Assembly (NCBI RefSeq): GCF_023347255.1
Contig: NZ_CP094466.1
Coordinates: 2,232,001-2,296,000, forward strand
DNA from: Faecalibacterium sp. I4-3-84
GTDB lineage: Bacteria > Bacillota > Clostridia > Oscillospirales > Ruminococcaceae
DNA: 64,000 nt
Direction: 5' to 3'
Within the stretch, counting starts at the first letter, position 1, and every line of letters begins with the position of its first letter. A program made the position numbers and the translations under genes. The notes beneath the pieces are model-generated. The model searched no databases, was not told where the DNA came from, and saw only the letters and a list, made by a program, of their open reading frames with translations. Below, piece after piece: positions 58,426-64,000 of the stretch.

Positions 58426-60942
58426 ATGGAGATCAGAAAACGAAACGGGGAGTCTGTTCCCTTTCAACAGGAGAAAATTTTCAACGCCATGAAAAAGGCG
58501 TTTGACGGACAGGGCAAGGAGATCGGGAGCAGAGAGATGGATGAGATCCTCGCCACCGTTCTCAACAATCTCTCCGTCACAGTGCCGCTCACCGTGGAAC
58601 GTGTGCAGGACGAGGTGGAGCGAACGCTCATGGATCGCGGACACTATGAGGTGGCCAAGGCGTACATCCTCTACCGCGAAAAGCGGTCTGCGCTGCGCCG
58701 TGTCCGGCATACCATCGCGCGGACGGTGGGGGATGACTCGCTTGACGAGGTGCTGCGCCGCATCCAGATGGATTTTACCGAGGAAGTCTACTCCCTCGCG
58801 GCGCTTCAAATGAAGTTTGAGAGTTTCTGTCGCCCGGGCATGACGGAGGATGAGCGGGCTGAGGCACTGATTAAGGCAGCGGTAGAGCTGACTACGGCAG
58901 AGGCACCCAAGTGGGAGTTCATCGCGGCGCGGCTTCTGAACCACTCCTTTCGCTGTCGCAACGCACAGGAATGGGAGGGGCGCGGCGTCTGCGACCTCTA
59001 TGGCAAGCTTCGCTATCTGACGGATAAGGGACTCTACGGTGACTATATCCTTGCCCACTATACCCACGAGGAGATTGCCATGGCGGAGGACTTTCTCTGC
59101 CCGGAACGGGACGAGCTGTTCACCTACTCCGGCCTTGACCTGCTGCTCAAACGCTATGTGATCCAGTCACGCAGCCGCGTGCCGCTGGAAACACCGCAGG
59201 AGATGTTTTTGGGTATCGCGCTGCATCTTGCTATGAACGAAGGCTCTGACCGCATGGGGTGGGTAAAACGCTTTTACGATATGCTCAGCCGTATGGAGGT
59301 CACGATGGCGACACCTACCATGTCCAACGCACGAAAGCCCTACCATCAGCTTTCAAGCTGCTTTGTGGACACTGTGCCGGACAGTCTGGACGGCATCTAC
59401 CGCTCGCTGGACAACTTCGCAAAGGTCTCTAAATTCGGCGGTGGAATGGGGATGTACTTCGGTAAGGTGCGCGCTGCAGGCAGCACCATCCGCGGCTTTC
59501 AAGGGGCGGCGGGCGGTGTTATCCGCTGGATCCGGCTGGTCAACGACACCGCCGTGGCGGTGGATCAGTTGGGGATGCGGCAGGGCGCTGTGGCGGTTTA
59601 CTTAGACGCATGGCACCGGGATCTGCCGGAATTCCTTCAACTGCGCACCAACAACGGCGACGACCGCATGAAGGCACATGATGTGTTTCCCGCCGTGTGC
59701 TATCCGGATCTCTTCTGGCGACTGGCGGAGGAGAACATAGACGCGCCGTGGCATCTCATGTGTCCGCATGAGATCCTCACGGTCAAGGGCTACGCACTGG
59801 AGGATTACTGGGGTACAGAATGGGAGAAGCGGTATCTGGACTGCGTCAATGACCCGCGCATCGAAAAGCGCAGCGTCACCGTCAAGGACATCGTGCGGCT
59901 GGTGCTTCGCTCGGCAGTGGAGACCGGCACGCCCTTCGCTTTCAATCGCGACAGTGTAAATCATATGAACCCAAACGGTCACACGGGAATGATCTATTGC
60001 TCCAATCTCTGTACGGAGATCGCGCAGAACATGGCGCCCATCGAGCACATCAGCACTGAGGTGCACACGGAGAACGGCGACACAATAGTGGTGACGGCCA
60101 CACGCCCAGGTGAGTTTGTGGTCTGCAACCTGGCGAGTCTGTCTCTCGGTAATCTGCCGGTGGAGGACGAGGCCTATATGGAACGCACGGTGGAAACGGC
60201 CATCCGCGCACTGGATAATGTGATCGACCTCAACTTCTACCCGTTGGAATACGCGCGGCTTACCAATCAGAAGTACCGCAGCATCGGCCTGGGCGTCAGC
60301 GGCTACCACCACATGCTGGCAAAGCGCGGCATCCGCTGGGAGAGCGATGAGCACCTTGCCTTCACCGACGCAGTGTTCGAGCTCATCAACTACGCCGCCG
60401 TCAAGGCGGACACAGCTCTGGCACGGGAAAAGGGTCGTTACGCGCTCTTTGAGGGCAGCGACTGGCAGACGGGCGCGTATTTTGAAAAGCGGGGTTATAC
60501 CTCCGAAAAGTGGCGGGCGCTTGCGAAAACGGTGGCGGTGCAGGGAATGCGCAACGCCTATCTGCTGGCGGTCGCACCGACCTCCAGCACATCTATCCTC
60601 TCCGGCACGTCGGCGGGCATAGATCCAATTATGAAGAAATTCTTTTTAGAGGAAAAAAAGGGCAGCATGCTGCCCCGCGTTGCTCCGGAGCTTTCTATGG
60701 ATACATGGTGGTGCTATAAGGCGGCGCATCTGATTGACCAAAGCTGGTCGGTACGCGCCGCGGGCCTTCGCCAGAGACATATTGACCAGGCGCAGAGCAT
60801 GAATCTCTATATCACCAACGACTATTCCATGCGTCAGGTGCTCAGACTGTATTTGGAGGCGTGGAGGGCCGGCGTCAAGACCATTTACTATGTCCGCAGC
60901 AAGGCCCTTGAGGTCGAGGCCTGCGAAAGCTGCTCGTCATAA
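58426..60942 (+). CDS. nrdA: Class I ribonucleoside-diphosphate reductase, alpha subunit
   Basis: 838 residues from ATG 58426 (GAGAGG 6 nt upstream; upstream GTG 58399 lacks a site). N-terminal ATP-cone (Ile-Arg-Lys-Arg-Asn-Gly, Val-Pro-Phe-Gln-Gln-Glu-Lys-Ile), so allosteric activity control is likely. The catalytic barrel has Ser-Ser-Cys-Phe-Val, Asn-Leu-Cys-Thr-Glu-Ile and the loop Asn-Leu-Ala-Ser-Leu-Ser-Leu. Radical-transfer Tyr pair Ile-Tyr-Tyr-Val-Arg near the end and a C-terminal redox pair Cys-Glu-Ser-Cys. Reduces NDPs with a thioredoxin-like donor. Confidence 0.94.
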   Translation: MEIRKRNGESVPFQQEKIFNAMKKAFDGQGKEIGSREMDEILATVLNNLSVTVPLTVERVQDEVERTLMDRGHYEVAKAYILYREKRSALRRVRHTIARTVGDDSLDEVLRRIQMDFTEEVYSLAALQMKFESFCRPGMTEDERAEALIKAAVELTTAEAPKWEFIAARLLNHSFRCRNAQEWEGRGVCDLYGKLRYLTDKGLYGDYILAHYTHEEIAMAEDFLCPERDELFTYSGLDLLLKRYVIQSRSRVPLETPQEMFLGIALHLAMNEGSDRMGWVKRFYDMLSRMEVTMATPTMSNARKPYHQLSSCFVDTVPDSLDGIYRSLDNFAKVSKFGGGMGMYFGKVRAAGSTIRGFQGAAGGVIRWIRLVNDTAVAVDQLGMRQGAVAVYLDAWHRDLPEFLQLRTNNGDDRMKAHDVFPAVCYPDLFWRLAEENIDAPWHLMCPHEILTVKGYALEDYWGTEWEKRYLDCVNDPRIEKRSVTVKDIVRLVLRSAVETGTPFAFNRDSVNHMNPNGHTGMIYCSNLCTEIAQNMAPIEHISTEVHTENGDTIVVTATRPGEFVVCNLASLSLGNLPVEDEAYMERTVETAIRALDNVIDLNFYPLEYARLTNQKYRSIGLGVSGYHHMLAKRGIRWESDEHLAFTDAVFELINYAAVKADTALAREKGRYALFEGSDWQTGAYFEKRGYTSEKWRALAKTVAVQGMRNAYLLAVAPTSSTSILSGTSAGIDPIMKKFFLEEKKGSMLPRVAPELSMDTWWCYKAAHLIDQSWSVRAAGLRQRHIDQAQSMNLYITNDYSMRQVLRLYLEAWRAGVKTIYYVRSKALEVEACESCSS

Positions 60943-60952
60943 GGAGGATAGC

Positions 60953-61996
60953 ATGACGGAACTGAAGAAAAAGCCCCTCTTTAACCCGGAGGGCGACCCT
61001 GATGTGCGCCTGCGGCGCATGATCGGCGGCAATACCACCAACCTCAATGACTTCAACAATATGAAGTACGCTTGGGTCAGCGACTGGTACCGGCAGGCCA
61101 TGAACAACTTTTGGATCCCTGAGGAGATCAATCTCTCGCAGGATGTGAAGGACTATCCTCGCCTGCTGTCAGCCGAGCGCAGCGCCTACGATAAAATTCT
61201 GAGTTTTCTTGTCTTTTTGGATTCCATTCAGACAGCGAACCTGCCTAATATCGGCGCCTACATTACCGCCAACGAGGTCAATCTCTGCCTGTCCATTCAG
61301 GCGTTTCAGGAGTGTGTCCACTCACAGAGCTACAGCTATATGCTCGACACCATCTGTTCCCCCGTGGAGCGCAATGACATCCTCTACCAATGGAAAACGG
61401 ACGAGCATCTGCTGCGCCGCAACACCTTCATTGGGGACTGCTACAACGAGTTTCAGGAGCGGAAGGACGCTCCCACGCTGCTGCGCGTGATGATGGCAAA
61501 CTATATTTTGGAGGGCATCTATTTTTACAGCGGCTTTATGTTCTTCTACAATCTCTCCCGAAACGGGAAGATGCCCGGCTCGGCGCAGGAGATTCGCTAC
61601 ATAAACCGCGATGAGAACACGCACTTGTGGCTGTTCCGCAATATCATCACGGAGCTGCAAAAGGAGCAGCCGGAGTTGTTCACCGCCGAGAGCGTACAAG
61701 CGCTGCGCGAGATGATGCGTGAGGGCGTGGAGCAGGAGATCGCATGGGGGCATTATGTAATCGGCGACGGCATCCCGGGGCTGAACCGGCAGATGATCAG
61801 CGATTACATCCGCTATCTCGGCAACCTCCGCTGGACGAGCCTTGGCTATCCCGCATTGTATCCAGGCTTTGAGAGCGAACCGGAGAGCATGGAATGGGTC
61901 AGCCAGTACGCCGACGCCAACATGGTCAAGACCGATTTCTTTGAGGCACGCAGTACCGCCTACGCCAAGAGCACCGCACTGATAGACGATTTATAA
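60953..61996 (+). CDS. nrdB: Class I ribonucleotide reductase, radical-generating beta subunit
   Basis: 347 residues, ATG 60953 behind AAGGAGG, 10 nt after nrdA. Metal ligands Asp90, Glu120 and His123 and radical Tyr127 (Glu-Cys-Val-His-Ser-Gln-Ser-Tyr) keep the E. coli Asp84/Glu115/His118/Tyr122 layout; a second Glu/Glu/His set appears in Ile-Leu-Glu-Gly and Asp-Glu-Asn-Thr-His. The diferric-tyrosyl radical needs O2 (or NrdI-derived oxidant), unexpected for a strict anaerobe. No nrdI seen. Confidence 0.94.
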   Translation: MTELKKKPLFNPEGDPDVRLRRMIGGNTTNLNDFNNMKYAWVSDWYRQAMNNFWIPEEINLSQDVKDYPRLLSAERSAYDKILSFLVFLDSIQTANLPNIGAYITANEVNLCLSIQAFQECVHSQSYSYMLDTICSPVERNDILYQWKTDEHLLRRNTFIGDCYNEFQERKDAPTLLRVMMANYILEGIYFYSGFMFFYNLSRNGKMPGSAQEIRYINRDENTHLWLFRNIITELQKEQPELFTAESVQALREMMREGVEQEIAWGHYVIGDGIPGLNRQMISDYIRYLGNLRWTSLGYPALYPGFESEPESMEWVSQYADANMVKTDFFEARSTAYAKSTALIDDL

Positions 61997-62030
61997 GAAA
62001 ACCAAAGACATCAGAATAGGAGATATTACT

Positions 62031-62894
62031 ATGAATTACAGCGCTATGATTCAAAATCGCAGATCCGTTCACGCATTCCGCGAAAAGGAAGTTCCGAGCG
62101 AGGCTATCGGCCAGCTCCGATCCTACTATGAAAAGACCTGCCCCCGTCTTGTCCCGGAGATTGCAACGGAGTTGATCGTCTTGGACAAGGATGCACAGCC
62201 GGCGCTGGAGAGCTCAGCGGGCTATAATCAATTTCTCATCGGAGCACCGCACTACCTGCTCCTTATGTCTGCCCCGCATTCCTATGCGGCCATCAACGCC
62301 GGCTACATGATGGAAGATCTCGTCCTCAAGCTGACTGAGTTGGACATTGACACCTGCTGGATGACCTTCACCGACAGCGACAAAATCAAAAAGGCACTGT
62401 CTCTCGCCACCCCGTTAGAGGTGGCGGCAATCGTTGCCTTTGGCTACGGGGAAAAGACCGCAAAAAAGCTGCGGCTGAATATCCTAAGTATGTCTCAAAT
62501 CGATGTGCGGGCCGAGCAGCAGTACTACGCGCCCAAAAAGGGCGTGCATGATTTGGTTCACATGGGGAGCTGGAGCAACAAGTCTGGGCTTGACGAGATG
62601 ATGGACTTCTACGACGATATGCTCTGGCAGTCCTTCTACGCCGCTTCGCTCTCCCCCAGCTATCTCAACCGTCAGCCCTATGGCTTCCTTGTGCAGGATC
62701 ACAGCATCTATTTGGTGCAGCAGGAGGATGCCTACACCGATAATTCGGATGCCGCATTGGATCTCGGTATTGTCATGCTCCACTTCTCCGCCGTCGCCTC
62801 CCAGTGGGCGGGGCAGGTACGCTGGGAACTTTCACCTGCTGCGCCCGACGGCCTGCCGGAAGGACTTCGCACCGCTGCGGTGTACCACATGTAA
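62031..62894 (+). CDS. Nitroreductase-fold protein, TM1586-like
   Basis: 287 residues. The start Met-Ile-Gln-Asn-Arg-Arg-Ser-Val-His-Ala-Phe is the nitroreductase FMN motif. Two nitroreductase-like halves follow (Ala-Gly-Tyr-Met-Met-Glu-Asp-Leu; Ser-Pro-Ser-Tyr-Leu-Asn-Arg-Gln-Pro). Longer than usual nitroreductases (about 190). Putative flavin oxidoreductase in the NrdAB-thioredoxin cluster. Confidence 0.8.
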   Translation: MNYSAMIQNRRSVHAFREKEVPSEAIGQLRSYYEKTCPRLVPEIATELIVLDKDAQPALESSAGYNQFLIGAPHYLLLMSAPHSYAAINAGYMMEDLVLKLTELDIDTCWMTFTDSDKIKKALSLATPLEVAAIVAFGYGEKTAKKLRLNILSMSQIDVRAEQQYYAPKKGVHDLVHMGSWSNKSGLDEMMDFYDDMLWQSFYAASLSPSYLNRQPYGFLVQDHSIYLVQQEDAYTDNSDAALDLGIVMLHFSAVASQWAGQVRWELSPAAPDGLPEGLRTAAVYHM

Positions 62895-63116
62895 CGACTC
62901 TGGGGGGAAGCAAGGCAACGGTGAAATGCGCGACCGTCGATCCGCGGTTGAGCGTATGTTTCATTAGAAAAGAAGAACCTATCCGTCAGAGTCTGAGTAA
63001 GGAAAATAGGAGGTATTTTTTATATGGCTACCGTCATCTCAGGATGAGGTCACAATGTGGTGTGGGGCGAGACCGGAGTCTTGAGAACACCCAAACAAGG
63101 AAAGGAGCTGACAGAT
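62895..63116 (+). other. Leader region before thioredoxin, with tiny ORF and in-frame TGA
   Basis: 222 bases. GACTCTG (62897-62903) can pair with CAGAGTC (62989-62995) around a G-rich stretch. An excellent ribosome site GGAGGT (63009-63014) precedes ATG 63024, which opens only seven codons before TGA 63045. The same frame then stays open into the thioredoxin gene. See findings. Confidence 0.5.
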
Positions 63117-63440
63117 ATGGCAGCTATGAATATGAATCAGGAGCAGTTTAAGCAGTTGATCCGGGAGGAAAAGCCTGTTTTGGTGGATTTCTGGGCGCCA
63201 TGGTGCAGCTATTGCCGGAAGATCGGCCCTGCGTATGAGAAGATTGGAGAGGAATACGCGGACAGCCTTGCCGTCGGCAAAATCAACATTGACGAGGAGC
63301 CGCGGCTGGCGGGGGCCGAGGGGATCGAGGACATCCCAACTCTGGTGCTGTACCGGAACGGAAAGGCCGTGGATTCCATCACCGCGCCCGGCTCAAAGGC
63401 AGAAATCGACCGTTTCATTCAGGAAGCCTTGGCGAAATAA
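63117..63440 (+). CDS. Thioredoxin-like protein with Cys-Ser-Tyr-Cys active site
   Basis: 107 residues from ATG 63117 behind AAGGAG. Active site Trp-Cys-Ser-Tyr-Cys (Cys30, Cys33) instead of Cys-Gly-Pro-Cys, which should raise the redox potential or change partner choice. cis-Pro in Asp-Ile-Pro-Thr-Leu. Sits between nrdAB/nitroreductase and thioredoxin reductase, so the likely electron donor for NrdA. Confidence 0.9.
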   Translation: MAAMNMNQEQFKQLIREEKPVLVDFWAPWCSYCRKIGPAYEKIGEEYADSLAVGKINIDEEPRLAGAEGIEDIPTLVLYRNGKAVDSITAPGSKAEIDRFIQEALAK

Positions 63441-63454
63441 CGGAGGGTTCAGAT

Positions 63455-64000
63455 ATGAACAACAATCATGTTTATGATATGCTCGTGGTGGGCGGCGGCC
63501 CGGGCGGCTACACCGCCGCCCTGTACGCGGCACGGGCGGGGCTGGACACCATCGTGCTGGAAAAACTGTCCGCCGGTGGGCAGATGGCCCTGACCGAGCA
63601 GATCGACAACTATCCCGGCTTTGAGGACGGGATCGACGGCTTCTCTCTGGCGGAGAAGATGCAAAAGCAGGCGGAGCGCTTCGGGGCACGCAGCGAATAC
63701 GCAGAAGTCCTCCGCATGGATCTGACGGCGGTTCCCAAGCTCGTGGAGACCAGCGAGGGGATTTTCCTGGGGAAAACCGTGGTGCTGGCCACCGGTGCGA
63801 ACCCCAGAACGCTGGGCGTGGTGGGCGGCGGCAATTCCGCCGCGGCAGATGCCCTCCTTCTCAGCCGCGTGGCGAAAAAAGTGATCCTCGTCCACCGCAG
63901 AGACACCCTGCGGGCCACCAAGATCTATCACGAGCCGCTGGCACAGGCCGAAAACGTGGAATTCCGTTGGAACAGCGTCGTTTCCGCGCTGCTTTCCGGG
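63455..64000 (+). CDS. trxB: Thioredoxin-reductase-like flavoprotein lacking the CxxC segment (partial, runs off window)
   Basis: ATG 63455 behind GGAGGG; 182 codons visible. FAD motif Val-Val-Gly-Gly-Gly-Pro-Gly-Gly-Tyr-Thr-Ala, Gly-Gly-Gln-Met-Ala-Leu-Thr-Glu-Gln-Ile-Asp-Asn-Tyr-Pro-Gly-Phe, Ala-Thr-Gly-Ala-Asn-Pro-Arg are normal. Then, at ~63812-63822, the sequence jumps from Thr-Leu-Gly straight to Val-Val-Gly-Gly-Gly-Asn-Ser-Ala of the NADPH domain. The ~30 residues that normally carry Cys-Ala-Thr-Cys are absent, with the frame intact. Such a protein cannot reduce thioredoxin by the usual route. Confidence 0.85.
   Translation, partial: MNNNHVYDMLVVGGGPGGYTAALYAARAGLDTIVLEKLSAGGQMALTEQIDNYPGFEDGIDGFSLAEKMQKQAERFGARSEYAEVLRMDLTAVPKLVETSEGIFLGKTVVLATGANPRTLGVVGGGNSAAADALLLSRVAKKVILVHRRDTLRATKIYHEPLAQAENVEFRWNSVVSALLSG

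Noticed and set aside
62895-63008. Known riboswitch class in the leader before thioredoxin
   Set aside because: The outer GACTCTG/CAGAGTC pairing is visible, but no consensus core of a class I know could be matched by eye.

Overview
The window reads as one contig of a strictly anaerobic gut Bacillota (Clostridia), most like Faecalibacterium or a close Oscillospiraceae relative. That assignment is inference from memory of the lineage, supported by GC-rich codon use, AGGAGG ribosome sites, Cys-Gly-Gly-Ser-rich lipoprotein N-termini, a methionine T-box, TRAP and NSS transporters and many small dispersed hairpin repeats. I ran no search.

Layout. 1-2100: the tail of an integrative or mobilizable element (relaxase 3' end, ParB-like protein, a broken small gene, a 37-nt palindrome). 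2100-4900: two tandem modules, each a micropeptide plus a membrane-anchored alpha/beta hydrolase, beside a divergent TetR gene. 4900-14900: tRNA-Leu and ordinary chromosome (DUF3592 protein, trigger-factor-like chaperone, heterodimeric ABC exporter, glycosyltransferase, SseB/Sel1 protein, Hsp70). 15000-18200: an AT-rich gtr-type glycosylation operon (GtrII-like, GtrB-like with a frameshift at a G6 run, GtrA), closed by a small inverted-repeat element. 18200-23100: polar amino-acid ABC operon, nitroreductase, micropeptide, ThrE-type exporter pair. 23200-29000: methionine regulon (T-box, metQ-metN-metI, metY, metA). 29000-29330: a compact locus with the architecture of a par/Fst type I toxin-antitoxin system. 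29340-39100: flavin reductase, glycosyltransferase, Crp/Fnr regulator, orphan substrate-binding lipoprotein, fruR-fruK-fruA operon, DUF1846 protein. 39100-44800: GntR regulator, TRAP transporter and NSS symporter.

45050-64000 looks acquired. A tRNA-Arg 3' fragment abuts a tyrosine integrase. Accessory genes follow, then two oxygen-defence blocks. Block 1 (49050-54300) holds a DUF134/NifX-like regulator, rubrerythrin, desulfoferrodoxin, an FTR-like protein, ferredoxin, a membrane Fe-S protein, thioredoxin, CoA-disulfide reductase-rhodanese and a small alarmone synthetase. Block 2 (54590-64000) holds an Rrf2 regulator, an acyl-CoA dehydrogenase/EtfA/rubredoxin fusion, a flavodiiron protein, class I ribonucleotide reductase NrdAB, a nitroreductase-like protein, thioredoxin and a thioredoxin reductase whose CxxC segment is missing. 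Together they would pass electrons from NADH, acyl-CoA or ferredoxin to O2, superoxide and peroxide, and allow O2-dependent dNTP synthesis.

The signals I find most worth testing are the type I toxin-antitoxin-like locus at 29020-29326, the possibly phase-variable gtrB, the duplicated micropeptide-hydrolase modules, two families of dispersed structured repeats (one with compensatory stem changes), and the oxygen-defence island with its aberrant thioredoxin reductase.
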